Notes: a model not told the origin generated them from the sequence alone. DNA of 64,000 nucleotides from Asterochloris sp. CNOR1 (GCA_963969365.1 OZ017748.1:3965001-4029000); one strand, 5' to 3'. Shown: positions 24,147 through 36,292, numbered from the stretch's first letter. Numbers and translations: made by a program.

Positions 24147-27100
24147 TCAAAGGCTGACCCTGAGTAGCTGATGGCCTAACTCTGCACTGCTGGCGTCATA
24201 AGAGCACCAGCTCTCATCAGCATACAGCGAGTCCAGGCTCATATGCCCGCCACTTTTGGTCTGAGAGACTGCAGACTGGTGGGCTGGGGACATGTGATCA
24301 GCCTCAGCAGGGCAAGAAGGGAATATTTCGCCTGTGTCTCCCAGGAGGGGAGCGTCAGCATCCTCAGCAGCTGTGGCTTCCTGCACAAGCGCTGCTGCTA
24401 GGCTGCGACTGCTGGCTGTCAGGCTGGCCAGCTGCAGTGCCTGCTGGGCACGGCGGGAGGGACTGAGGTCGGACTGCACTGCCGGGGCACTGCTCTCCAT
24501 GTGGCTGGCCATGGCTGAAGAGGCAGCTGCATGGGCGCTGATAGCTGTCACCATGCTCTGCGTGCCCTGCATCAGCACATCACATCATGTCATACTGCAA
24601 GCTGGGGAGCTGCACGGTTGCTCATTGCTCCCTTCATGAGTGGCCTTGGTAAACAAAAGCAAGTCCCTGGATGCTGGCGGATGTCACTCTGCCCCGCCTG
24701 CCCCGCACTACATGCTGGGGGGGCTGACGCCAAGCAACATGCCACCAAGCAAAAGTCGGCAGACTGGGGGGCTGCACATGCCCTCAAGCGGTGAGAGTGC
24801 AGGCTGGGGCCCCGCTGCTAGTGCTTGTGTGACTGGACAGAAGTGAGGTCGTCACGCCTGTCTCTGATGCTGCAGTAATGACAGCAGCACTGCTTGTGCA
24901 AGTCAGGCGGTGCTGCATCAGAAGCGGCAGCCTGGCCCTGCGAGGCTTGCATGCCTACATAGTGTAAACTGCCTTCCATGCTGGGGACCTGCACACACAG
25001 CTGCAAGGCTCCTGCCGTTGGTGCTGGTGCAGCACCTCTGCCTGTGCAGTCAGGTAGTGCAGCACAGCATACCTGCTTGCGGCCCAGTGCATTTCCATCC
25101 TGCCAGTGCATCGCTGTGTACCTGCTTGGCCCAGCATTGAAGCTAGATGGGGCAGCATTGTCTGCCTACCTGCTTGCAGGCCCAACACCTCTACAGTCAG
25201 GCAGTGCAACACTGCATACCTGCTTGAGGCCCAGTGTTCTTTAAGCCGGATCAGGCAGCACTGTGCGCCTACCTGCCAGCAACCCCTGAATCCCAAACCT
25301 CCTGGACCCTAATGGACCATACCTGCTTCGCCGAGGCGCCCCTCTCCGTGCCCCGCTGCTCCCGCCTCCCCCGTGAGGGCACAATGTGCGGCGCTGCACA
25401 GGCTGCTGCCTGATGCATGGCCGACTGGCCCTGCGGCTGCGCCCGGTGCCCCAGCAAACTTCCCAGCGTGCGCTGCACTCTGACTGGGCTGCCAGCAGCG
25501 CCCTGCTGCTTAGCTGGAGCACCAGCCCGATTCTCCTGCAGCCGCCGACTCCTGCTGCGTCCCGCTGTGGGCGCATGCACCGGCATGGCTGGCCGCTGGC
25601 TCCTGTTGTTGGACTGCGCCTGGATTTGAGTCCGGCGTAACAGGCGGTCCTCATCTCTGAGGGACATGGGGTCCTGATGCTGCAGGGGCAGTCGACTAAG
25701 ATCAGCGTCATAGGTGTTTGAGGGACATTGGGTCCTGCTACTCAGGGGCACACGACTTGGATCAGCGTCAGAGGTCTTTGAGGGACGTCGGGTCCTACCA
25801 CTGCAGGGGCAGTTGACTTCAGTCAGAGGTCTTTGGAGGGACTCAAGGTCCTGGTACTGCAGGGGCAGTCAATTTGAATCAGCGTCAGAGGTGAGGTCAC
25901 GTGAGGTCAGTCCCCCTATAGCCCAGATCTCGATCTAGGAGCACATAGACAAACACTTTAAAGGACATGTCTGACAGTGGCGCTGCATGTCTTCGAGCTC
26001 TGAACCTGCCACAATGCACTCCTAAAGCATATACCCTAAATATGGAGCCCATGCTGCTGCTGGTGGAGCCCGCAGAGCCTCAGTGCAGCTCTACGCTGCT
26101 GCCACAAGAAGCTCCAGAGGCTTTGGGCGACCAAGCCTTTGGCTTTGGTCTGTTCAAGAGGTCAGAAGCAGCTCCTCACCTCAACAGTGGCGCTGCTGTC
26201 CCACTCCCGCAACTTTGCTGCAGCCGGCCTTCCAGCCACCCCTGGCCTCTGCTTGCTGCGGCTCCTCTGCTGGCCGGAGCCTGCACTCGGCTGCCTGACA
26301 CCAGGCTCGCTGAAACGCCGCGCAGCAGCAGGTGCCTCATGGCCAGGCCCCGCGCAACCATGGTGCTGCAGGGCACCTCCCTCGCCGCTGCAGGCATCCA
26401 AGCGCTGCCGCTGCTCTGCTCCATGCCCCTGACGGTGGGCGCCTCTTGTTCCCCAGCCAGCATGGTGACCAGAGCCCTGCTGCTGCTCTGCTCCGGGCCC
26501 CCGCTGCCAGGCAGCGGCCAACCCGCAGCCAGTGTGGTGACCAAAGCCCTGCTGCTGCTCTGCTCCAGGCTCCTGCTGCTGAGCCGCTTCTCCCCCACAG
26601 CCAGCATGGTGACCGCAGCCCTGCTGCTGCCCTGCTGCAGGCTGTCTGCCGTGCCTGTGCTGAGTGCTGGGAGTGGTGGAGGCCCTATGCTGCTGCTGCT
26701 GCTGCCGCCAGCTCAGCGCTCTGGACTGGCCTGCCTGCGCAGGGCTCACAGAGCCTGAAGCAGCCTCCCGATTTTCTGAGCTGGCAAGGAGCCTGCTTCC
26801 TGAAGCCCCAGCACCTGCAGCAGCAGCAGGTGCATCAAAGACCTGGCACAGACGTACATAGCAGTCAGCTGCAGTGCTGCACAGTAAACATGTTGGCACA
26901 TGAGTCCCGATTGCTGCGCTCATCCTTTCAACAAGAGAAATGCTGCATGTGCAGGTCATTGGTGTTACGATGAATGCCAGATGTGACAAAGTCACAATGC
27001 AGGAGCGTGGCAGCAGACCTGCGGGAGGCTGCTGCCGACACAGAGGCCTTGCTGTGCTGGCAGGAGCCGTGCTGATCTGGCGCACCCCTCCGAGGCTTAG

Positions 27101-28146
27101 TGGTGATGACATCTGCTGGCTGCTGTGAATGGGCAGCTTCAGGAACTCGCCACCTCCCCCTGCGGGCAGCGGAGCTTCCTGAGGATGGTGCCTGGCAGCG
27201 GCCGGGCCGCAGCTGTTCCTGAACATTTGGCTGCTGTGGAGGCGCAGCAGCAGGACTGCACTACTCCCCCAAACGTTGTTGATATCCAGCCTTTTCAGGG
27301 GCTCTGCAGAGCAGGCGTCAGCCCGCAGCCTGGCAAGCAACTATCTGTTTCCTTGTGTATGCAACATATGTGTGGAGGCACCCTTGCAGGCACCCCTATG
27401 TTCAACATGCTGCCCACAATGAATGGACTGCAGAACCTGGGCATGGCAGCCTGCACAGCTGTGCAGAGGTGGGGCCGTGCCAGCCAAGTGATGGCCACTG
27501 TGATGTCTCATCTGCAGCCTGATGTGCAAATGAAACACGACTTGAAGCATGTGCAGGGCTGTCAAGTAGACTCCCAAGCGTCACCTCTCAGCCCACTGTC
27601 ACAGCCCCGGTCCTCCTCGCTCCCGGATTTCCTGCAGGCAAGAGAGACGCATCTGAACACCACCAAGGGCTTGGAGATCTGCCCGTGCAGGTCTATGGAG
27701 CATGCAGACTCCATTGTAAAACACAGTCAGGCTGTGAGCGCAGCAATGACAGGCTCAGGGGCCTGTGAGCGAACCATACCTGTATCGCAGCGGCACATGT
27801 GGCATCGGCTGCCTGCTCCTACAGCTTCCGCCATGGCACATGCTGTGCTGCATCAGGGACTGGTCTGCAGCTGGCACAGGCAGCTGAGGGGAGGCATCTG
27901 TTGGCACTGGGGCCTCCCTGGGGGTGGTCGCCTTGCGCTTGCTGGGCGATGCAGCCTTAGGCAAGACGGATTTTGCAGCCCGAATGCGCTCTGCCATGAG
28001 CTTCTGGTACTTTTGCTCCTCCCTGCAGCAGAGGTGTGAGCTGCTGTTCAGTGGCAGGCTAGTCTTGCAGCTTCACTCAGGAGCTTTGGCACTAAAGCTG
28101 ACCATTTCCGCAGGACTGGGTTGGAGTCATAGCCTCTGTGCTTCAT
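24147..28146 (-). CDS. Large disordered protein of unknown function
   Basis: Seven exons join in phase to 631 residues: 28103-28146, 27780-28022, 27585-27631, 27154-27303, 26180-26814, 25323-25679, 24147-24566. It begins MKHRGYDSNPVLRKW then EEQKYQKLMAERIRAAKS, a basic helix, followed by a Pro/Ser/Lys-rich linker (SPSKRKATTPREAP). The large exon has Gln/His/Gly repeats built on GAEQQQGxGHH (three copies) and ends KLREWDSSATVE. The next exon starts HQDPMSLRDEDRLLRR and is Arg/Gln-rich. The last part ends SLDSLYADESWCSYDASSAE. No catalytic domain recognised. The frame of the large exon was chosen by phase on both sides; another frame with repeated SSSRALVT is also open but does not join. Two junction-repeat arrays sit in its introns. 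Start lies 123 bases from the divergent MRS2 start. Confidence 0.62.
25069..25325 (-). repeat. Six-copy ~50-bp array of a donor junction
   Basis: On the plus strand the motif TACCTGCTTG(C/A)GGCCC recurs at about 25069, 25118, 25166, 25217, 25268 and 25319, period near 50 bases. The last (ATACCTGCTTCGCCGAGG) is the real end of exon 25323-25679 with its donor read on the minus strand. The others lie downstream in the intron and decay with distance. Confidence 0.8.
25652..25890 (-). repeat. Four-copy 60-bp array of an acceptor junction
   Basis: Units at 25652, 25712, 25772 and 25826 share GAGGGACATTGGGTCCTG, then (C)TGCAGGGGCAGT, then ATCAGCGTCAGAG. The first unit contains the real 5' end of exon 25323-25679 and its acceptor; the other three are upstream in the intron with period 60 (54 once). 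Confidence 0.85.
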
Positions 28147-28269
28147 GACTAGATGTAGATGAGTGCTGTGCCTCTGTGGCGATGCTTTGACCTATGTCGA
28201 TTCCCGTTCTTGATCCATCATCAAGCCCATGTGGAAAGCCTGTGCGCCGTGTCAACAACTAGCCACAAT
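28147..28269. promoter_or_regulatory. Short divergent promoter gap
   Basis: Only 123 bases separate the start codons of the unknown minus-strand gene and MRS2, so both 5' untranslated regions and core promoters must share or overlap this space. No TATA box seen. Confidence 0.5.
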
Positions 28270-31200
28270 ATGGCGAACAAAATTAGCCTCACAAGCTCTG
28301 GAGCTGTCAAAGCAGCCGGAAGCACCTTGGATGAGCAAGCACAGCATCCAGCTTTCCCCGCTCAGACCAGGAAATGGCTTCGAGTGGACGACAAGGGCAA
28401 GAGCACATTGGTCAAGGTGACAGAGCAAGCTCAGCACTGCAGATTGCCGCCACCATGCCTTCCTTGGCACTATCGGCTGCCTCTCAGGATAGTTGATGTA
28501 GTAGATTCCCCCCTTAAGCTGAGTTACAGTGGCCTGACTGATAGAACTCCAATATGCTGCCTGCTTTGTGTGATGGATCTCCAAAACACGGCATGCCAGT
28601 CTGCACACACTCAAACGAAGCACCCTGCAACATGTGCTCAGCAGAGTTGCGTGCCACTATGAAGGAGGTCACTTTATCTGCAAGCCGGCCCAAAATGCTG
28701 CCTACATGTATGAAGTTACAGATACCCCCTGGCTGCAGACGATAGCAGCATGTCCGGGAGGCACCGATATCTAGATTGCACTGCAATAGTGGACATGCAT
28801 TTAGCCCCTTTGCAATGCTCTGCGAGCAGTGCTGCATCAGAGAGCGCCTGCCTGCAGAGAGGGCCATCCAACACATGCAGAGCCGCGGCTTGCTTGCTGC
28901 CAGGCAACGGCAGCAGTACAGGCTGTTGACTCCCACCAAGCACCTGCTGCAGCAGGATACTGCATCCTGGATGCACTCTGCACGCCCTGCAGATGGAGCA
29001 GTGCCAGTAGGTGACCCTCCCTCAAGGTTGGGGAGAGAAGCTGATGCCGGGCGCAATGCCCTTCCCCGCTGTCGCAGCCAGTTGAAAGCCGGCCACTTAG
29101 ATGATGTGCATATTTGGACCATTTGCGTCCTGCCTGTGCAGACAAAGATGCGCCAGCTACACCCCTCTGCCCACCCTGTGCCCTGCAAAGTTGCCAGTGT
29201 CCTCCCTCTTCTGCCCTGCAGATGGAGAAGTACCAGCTGGTCGCCCACCTGAACATCCCTTACAGGGACCTGCGCATACTGGACCCTCTGGCCCCAATCC
29301 CATACCCGACGACCATCTTCATCCGCGAGAAGGCGCTCGTGGTCAACCTGGAGTCCATCCGCATGATCATCTGCCAGGACCAGGCAAGCCTGCAGTGCTG
29401 CTGCTTGAGCACCTGCCAGGACCAGGCAATGGCACTGCCGGTAACTGCCAGGATGAGGCAGGACGTGCCTGCCCAGTCCGTGGCAGGTGCACCAGGCAAG
29501 GCAGCCAGGAATACCTTGAACTCAGATGCTTGCAAGGAGGATGACACACCTTGTGACTGCTGCGACGGCTGCTCGAATCAAGGCCACCCAAGTTTCAGAC
29601 GATCATCACGTTTGCCAGGGTTAGGCAAGTTGTTGGGTGAGTAGCTTGGGAGCAAGCCCACAGTGTTACCCTTCATGAGGTCCCAGCGTCTGACAGGAGC
29701 AGGCAGGGTGCTGCATGAGCACCAGCCAGCACCAGGCTGAGCGCTGCATGAGGTCCTGTCCAGGTCTGCGGCAGGTGCAGCAGGCAAGGCAGAGCTGGTC
29801 TCACCTGCTTGCGTGCCTGGGACTGCCACCGCAGACGCTGGTGCTGAGCATCCCCTTCTTCGCGGGATTTGATTGCTGCTGCTGCAGGCACTGGTGCTTA
29901 GCGTGCCGGACCCGTCCCAGCCCTTCAGTGGCGTGGCGCCCACACGGGACCACCCTTTCATCAAGGAGCTCATCAGCAGGCAAGGCATCTGTCTGTCGGG
30001 CAGCCACAGCTGAGGGCAACCTGAAGCGCGGCGCTTCACCCAGACTGCACTGCTAGACATGAGACCATGCTGCCTTCTTGGTGGGCACGGCATCTGCAGG
30101 GCTGTCTGACTGCTGTGGTACAGCATCAGCTCACCAGCATTCATTCAGCAAGGGGCGATACAGCATCAGCTAGTGGGCAGCTGCACCGCAGTCTGCAGCA
30201 GACCTTCAGTCTTCTAAGACCTCTCCTGTGGCCGCTGGCTGCATTGCTGCTGCGCCACAGACTAAGATCACCAGCGGGCAGGCCAGCTGCATTATGCAGA
30301 AGCGCAGATACGTTACAGGGATCAGCTCACTGGGCATTGCCGCTGCGGGATGCAAGTTGTGAAGATCCCTTTCACAATCACAGAATAAAGGGCCTGCATG
30401 AGCAGCGGCAGCAAAACTCAGGGGCCATCTGTGTTTGTGTGGCTGATGCAGGCGCAGCCTCTGCGTGTTGGCCACCACTCATGTTGAATTCCTATGACGA
30501 CCCGCCTGCCCTGTTCGTCATTTGGCCGCTGCGCACCCTTAGATCTTAGAAATTGCTGCTGCAGGACTCAGCTCTGCCTGAGCGTCCCCTGCCACGTATA
30601 GGCTGCACACTTCAAGTGTGAAGAGCCTGTGCTGCAGGATAGAGTTCTGTGCAAGTGGGCATGACGATCAGGGCCTGCCCTATGAGCTACATGCATTGGA
30701 GGTTCCACTGGCCACCACAGTGCGCCTGTTTGAGAGCGAGGCCCTCCAGCTGGAGAAGTTGCTGCTGCCCTCCCTGGAGCGCCTGTCCGCCCGGGTGAGC
30801 AGGGTTTAGGGTTTGACAGGGACAATTTGTAACTTCTGATGCGCATCTGCGTTGTTGCTTGGCAGCAAGGCTGTGCAGCCAGAGTTTTTGCTGCTGCCCT
30901 CCCTGGAGCGCCTGTCCACCCGAGTAAGCAGGCCTGCCTGTATGTTCTGATGCGCATGCGTTGCCGCTCAACAGCAAGGGTGTGCAGCTCAGGCAGTCTC
31001 TGCTGCAACCCCTGGAGCGCCTGTTTGCGCTAGTCAGTGCGAGGAGGCCCACCACTGGATCTGCACAGGTGGTTTGCATGCATGCTGGGGGAAATGGGTG
31101 GGCAAGGTGTCAGTGTGACTTGGGCTGTGGATGCGCCTGTTCGACGGCCGCTGGAACTGCCCAGGTGAGCAGCATGCAGCTGGTGCATGCTGGGGGTGGG

Positions 31201-34200
31201 GGGATTCTGGACCAAGCAGGGCTTCAGTGTGAGTGAAGTGTGGATGCGCCTGTTTGACAGCAACCACTGGACCTGCTCAGGTAGTCAGCATGCAGCTGAT
31301 GCATGCTGGGGGCCGGGTCAGCAGGGTTGCAGTGTGACTTAGCTGTGGATGCGCCTGTTTGACAACAAGGCTCTGCACCTGGAGCAAATCGCTGCAGCCC
31401 TGCCTGGCGTGTCTCTATCTTTGGGTAGTGAGCTTTGGTTTTCATCAAGATTCACTGGGTCTGTAGCTCATAGCGGCACCAGTGCTCTGCGCTGCATGGG
31501 TCACAGTGTCATGGAGCTGGGCTGCAGCCTGCTGCTAGTCCGACCAGGCGCAAATAGAGGGCCAAAATGCCTGTTTTGCAGCACCTGGCGCAGACGCAAT
31601 TCAGCAGCAGAGCTGCCTGGGCAGCAGCACAAGCAGTGGTCGTCACTCCTCAGTGTACCCCTGCAGGTCTCCAAGCGAGAGCTCCTGTCCATCCAGAGCA
31701 GCAAGGCCACCCTCAATCGTCTGGTGGAGCGCGTGCGCAGAGCCAAAGAGGCAAGTGCTGGGCTACCTTACTCCGAGAATAAGGGCGCTGGCGTCGACCT
31801 GTATGTCCCACATACATGCCTGTCATACCCTTGCTGCAGCAAGCAGCCTGTGTCATGCACGCCCAGCATCCCAGGTTTTGGGATCGCTGCATTGAAGCAC
31901 CGCCAGGCCAGGCGGGCACTGCAAGTCTCGCAAGTCTGGCAGATGCTGGGTGCAGCCTTGAACACCACTGCGCTGCACTGGTGCTGTGCACAGCTCATAG
32001 TTTCTGAGGAGTGCAGGTGCTGTAATGTATTCCAGACAAGGACAAAGACATGCAGGAATTCTTGATCATGGGCTATGGGCTACATGGACCCTGGGCCACC
32101 TGGCTGGCAGCCTTGGAGGATACATGCCGCCAGCAGCAGGTTTCAGCCTTCATGCTTGTCCCATTATGCAGGTGCTGGAAGCTTCTGCTGGTGGAAGTGA
32201 TCAGCACTTGTTGCCAGGCCTTGTACTTGGTGCATCAATGCTGCAGGTGCTGGAGTCCATCTTGGACGATGACAAGGACATGCAGGATTGTTATCTGGGG
32301 CGCAGGGCAGCGCTGGCGGCAGCCACAGAGGCGGCTGGAAAGGATGCTGAGCCCTCAGAGGGGACTGCAGGGGGCCTGACTAGTGCCCAGCCAACTGTAG
32401 ACTTGCCAGAAGGGCAGCCTGCTGCTGCTGGTGAGGCCAGCTGGGCCACCGAGCCAGTGTGATTGTGGCATGGGCTGTCCCTGGGCTGTCCCCCCCCCCC
32501 CCCCCCCCCCCCCCCGGTCCCCGACTGCAGAGCTGCTGAAATGGGGTGCCATCGCTGGTGAGGGGGCTTGACCTGCCTGTGGACCTGCCGGAAGGGCCGA
32601 CTGCTGCTTTTGATGAGACTAGCTGGGCCACCAAGCCAGTGTCAGTCCAGCACAAGCTGCGGCTGGCGCTCCCTGGCAAGGTGTCCGCTCAGCGCCATCT
32701 TTTGAGCGCAATGGTGGACATCATTGCATCTATGCCCTCTGGGCCTGCATCAACCACCAGCAAGCATCAGCCACCAGCCAGCACAGCCTGTTTTCCTTGC
32801 ACATAGGGTAGCTGCAGACGCCCTCCGGCAGCGGGCAGCAGCCTGAGCTCTGCAGAGCGGACTCCAGGAAGGCATTTCCAGCATTCCATGCGCGCTTCCT
32901 CCCGGCCAGGATCACCTCTTCAGACTGCTCCTAGCCCTTGCAGGAGTGGGCAGCTTAGGTGCATCAGCATGGGCCAGCACCACCTTTACTGACTGCTCCT
33001 CTCTCTTGCAGGGGGCGGCGACATAGGTGCATCAGAGCCAGGCAGCAGCTTGGCTGGGGATCTGCTGAGCGCAGTCCGGGAGGCTCAGGAGGCTGCATTG
33101 GAGTCCGACTCTCATGCAGAAGCTCGGCAGGCTGCTGGTGAGCGCAGCTGTGGTGATGTAATTTCTGAGAGGGCTCATCACCTTTTTCACAGCCTGCACA
33201 GCACATCCTACAGCACCAGTAGCGTCTGACGATAGTCAGCTGCTTGAATTTCGATAGTATGTAGTGCGGGCCTGCAGGGCAGCTGGCGGGTGTGGACACT
33301 CTCGGCGGGCTGCCCCTGTCTGCCCTCCTTGAGAGTCATGTCTCTTCAGCAGACTCTATACTGCATGGCAGATGCCCCAGCTACAGCACAGCCTATTTCC
33401 CATTGCCTGACTGATCCCAGACATGGGTACTGCTTGCCTGCAGAGCAGCAGGCAGGAGTCGACACTCTCAGTGACCTGCCTCAGTCCCGGCGGGGTACAG
33501 CAGACATTCAGTCAGGCCGGGTCACCGACGATATTGGGCGGAGGCTGCCCCCACGCCGAGCATCGTCCTTGCGGGTGCGCTCATTGCTTTAGACTGGTGA
33601 ACAGGTTTGGTGACCCAACAGAGAGGCGCCCTCTTGAATTGCAGGGTAGGCTGGACACTGTTTTTCATTGACCCGCTCAGATGGCACTGTTGTCTGTCAA
33701 CCCCAACAGCTGACGCTTGACCTGCCCGGTCCAGCACATGTTGCGCACAGTGTGTTGTTGACATCATGTCAGCGCTGTGTCTGATCCTGGACAGGACAAT
33801 GCTGCAGATGTATGCAGCCCACTGAGAAGGGAACGGGTGGGCATTTTGGGGCAGATTCTCAATCCAGGAGTGTATTGTGTGGCCAATGCCGAAGGCCAGG
33901 GCGCAGACTGATGCATGCCACAGCTGTGCAGGGAGGCGTGAAGCTGCTGCGACAGCTCACCCTGACGCGAGGCGATGCAGATGCCATTGCAGCTGGTGCG
34001 CCAGGGCTGCTGGCTCTGCTCAACGATGAGGGGCAGGTCACAGGTGGGGGCCAGCTTACCCATCATGTGCCTAGTTTGCAGCAAGGTAGAGCTGTGCACG
34101 CTGGGAATTGCACAATCCTGCACTGTGCACTACTCATGGCATGCACTCAAAGGGCACCTGAGCTCAGCACATTCAAGCTCTGGGGGCATGCGTACCGGGA

Positions 34201-36124
34201 GCAATGCTTCCAGCTTCTGCCTCACCCTGGTGGTGTGAGTTTGTGCACAGCAGTTACGCAGCGCCTCGCTGCCTGACAACTGCTTGACCTGCAGGTGTGA
34301 CAGCAGCAGTGAATGTGGTGGACCCCCACAACATTGAGGGCTGCGAGGACCTGCTGGAGTCCTACTTCATGCAGGTCAGCTGCCACAGCCAGAGCTATTT
34401 GGCTGTTCAGCCTGCAGGCCTTCAGGGCTGTCTGCTGGAACCTCTGATGGCTTACAGCACATCTGATAAATGTGTCAGCCTGGCATCATGCAGGGCAGCC
34501 TACCTGAGGTGCTTGCAGCAGGTAGGTAATCTCAGCCCAGCAGCATGATGGATAGTCTGGCTGAGGTGCTGTCAAAGGGTGACCTTCCAGCCCACCAGCA
34601 TGTAGGTCAGCCCGCCTGAGGTGCATGCAGCCCACATCAGTTCCCACCCAAAAGCATGCAAGTCAGCTTTCTGACAGCCAGCAGCAGCAGTCATCAGCTG
34701 CCGGCATGCAGCTCAGCCTGCTGGAGGGCGCTTCAGCCAGCCTTTTGGCAGCAGGCAGGCCCACACGCATCAGGTGCCAGCCTGCTAGCCAGTTAGTGGT
34801 GGGTCAGAAAGGGCATGCAGCTGCCAGTCATCACAGGACATCACTCATCAGCCATTCTGCAGCACTCATCTTCTGAGAACATGGTAGCCTGACTGGGGTG
34901 CTTCATGTTCTGCTGCCTACTGCTCTTGTTCTGGTGCCTGCCACCCACCAGGACTTGTGGTGTTGTGGCTGCTGTGCAGGTGGACACCGTCCTCAGCAGA
35001 TTGATAGCGCTCAAGGAGCGCATAGAGGGCACAGAGGCCCTCATCGAGATCGACCTGGACCACAGGCGGAATGAGCTGGTGGCATTTGACTTGGTGAGGC
35101 AGTGGGAGGCCTGCACCCAGCAGCACGGTATACACATTGCCGCCTGGCTGGACTGGCCTGCCCTCAGCGCACAGCGAGCTCCTGGTGCCTGCCCGTGAGG
35201 CAACCAGGGCTCTGCTGCGCCTATGAGTGACAGCAATGATGCTGTGCTCAGCAGGACCCGTCTGCAGGGTCAGTGCTGTTGGTGCCTGCTTGTGAGGCAT
35301 GTGCCCAGGCAGCTCTTCTGCAGTGGACACAACCTTCACCCTGGACACCCCTTTCAAGGTCCCCACCTCAGCCAATGTCAGCCTGACATTGCACAGCATT
35401 AACCCGCATGTTGGGCAGAGCAGCCCAGTGTATGCTTTTGGTAGGCTTGCCCTACATCTTGACTCTGCCACCTTGGGCCTCTTGACACCCTTGTCTCTGC
35501 ACCTTTCAGCAGCCTGTTGCATGGCAAGGCAGTGTGGCCGGCCTGCGAGCGCTTCGTCACCACCCGTTTCTCTGTCTGCAGGTCATGACCATGGTAACTG
35601 TGGCATTTGCGCTTGTGAGCGCCATGTCAGGCCTGATGGGCATGAACTTGTACTTTGCGGTTACAACATTCCCACTGGTAAGCAGTAACTGTACAGTGCA
35701 CAAGTAGGGTGCGCAGCATGCCATGGCATGGTGCACCAAATGCATGCCATGCCGGTGGCGGTGGTGCTACCTTGCTTGGGCCTGACACCACACTGCATGT
35801 TACTGGCCAGCTACTTATAGTCTTGCAGTCATGTGCTTCATGCTCTCTGTGGCACTGGCCGTGAGTGCACCCAGTAGCAACATTCAGGTGGTGCCCTGCT
35901 ACCCAGTTGCATGCCAGACATTGCTGAGTTCTACCACCTGGATGATGCAGTGGTCCTGGTGGATAGCAACAGGCATCAGCCTGACAGCTGGCATCCTGCT
36001 CTTGGGCGCCTTTGTTTACCATGCTCGCAAGAGGAGGCTGCTGTTCATACCCACACCTCCTGTTGTGCCTGGTGCTGCACAACCAGACCCTGTTATGGGC
36101 CAGAATGTTGCCATGGTGCACTGA
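28270..36124 (+). CDS. MRS2: MRS2/CorA-family magnesium channel
   Basis: Thirteen exons join in phase to about 563 residues: 28270-28416, 29222-29383, 29888-29979, 30638-30794, 31667-31750, 32247-32430, 33012-33137, 33444-33574, 33932-34043, 34295-34374, 34980-35093, 35582-35677, 35918-36124. Family landmarks: RKWLRVDDKGKSTLV; LNIPYRDLRILDPL; FIREKALVVNLESIRMII; LPYELHALEVPL; ILDDDKDMQDCYLGR; CEDLLESYFMQVDTVLSRL; then the first membrane helix VTVAFALVSAMSGLM running into the Gly-Met-Asn selectivity signature, and a second helix IATGISLTAGILLLGAFVY. Known: forms a pentameric Mg2+ channel of plastid, mitochondrial or other membranes. The linker exons 33012-34043 have no counterpart I recognise in plant proteins. 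Introns 2, 3 and 5 use GC donors. The last exon could start at 35888 rather than 35918. Confidence 0.95.
30839..31420 (+). repeat. Tandem ghost array of an MRS2 exon end
   Basis: Copies of the second half of exon 30638-30794 and its donor fill the next intron. A near-exact echo CTGCTGCCCTCCCTGGAGCG occurs at about 30890 with donor GTAAGC near 30923, another at about 31000, and shorter copies beginning GATGCGCCTGTT(T/C)GA at 31130, 31240 and 31347. Spacing is near 110 bases. The ghosts include donor-like CAGGTGAGCAGCATGCAG near 31155. Confidence 0.8.
32013..32300 (+). repeat. Three copies of an MRS2 exon start
   Basis: TGCAGGTGCTG begins at about 32013, 32168 and 32243. The first copy also keeps ACAAGGACAAAGACATGCAGGA, echoing GACGATGACAAGGACATGCA of the real exon at 32247. 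Spacings 155 and 75. Confidence 0.75.
32490..32515. repeat. 26-base poly-C tract
   Basis: An uninterrupted run of C lies in MRS2 intron 6, between a sequence (32395-32460) and its diverged copy (32573-32645). Both copies share GACCTGCCGGAAGGGC-like, then AGCTGGGCCACC(G/A)AGCCAGTG. The run could be an assembly or sequencing artefact in length. Confidence 0.85.
34369..34720 (+). repeat. Ghost donors after the MRS2 exon ending at 34374
   Basis: The exon-donor junction CATGCAGGTCAGC recurs as CATGCAGGGCAGC (34489), CATGTAGGTCAGC (34601), CATGCAAGTCAGC (34654) and CATGCAGCTCAGC (34706), the last three about 52 bases apart, with shared flanks (CC(C/T)GCCTGAGGTGC). Confidence 0.7.
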
Positions 36125-36292
36125 GCTGCCCCTGTTTATCTGTTTCAAGTAGCCCAATACCCAGTCAGTGCCTAACTCCTTGCATCACACACCCATCAGT
36201 AAGTGTATGGTCCTTGACAAGAGCAAGAAAATGCAATTCCATAATGATGAAGTCGCTTTAAGTCATGCGTTCAAATTGAGGGGTGCGCCCGC

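Noticed and set aside
25069-25890. Transposon or introner insertion as source of the arrays
   Set aside because: Units match only their neighbouring exon junction, carry no terminal inverted repeats, and differ from the arrays in other introns.
25967-26758. 263-codon plus-strand open frame
   Set aside because: Antisense to exon 26180-26814 of the minus-strand gene. CAG-rich DNA is open in several frames; no splice support or family match on the plus strand.
33290-33340. Additional MRS2 exon reading GVDTLGGLPLS
   Set aside because: It is a decayed copy of the real exon start at 33444 (GVDTLSDLPQS) and hits poor donor options; treated as a ghost junction.
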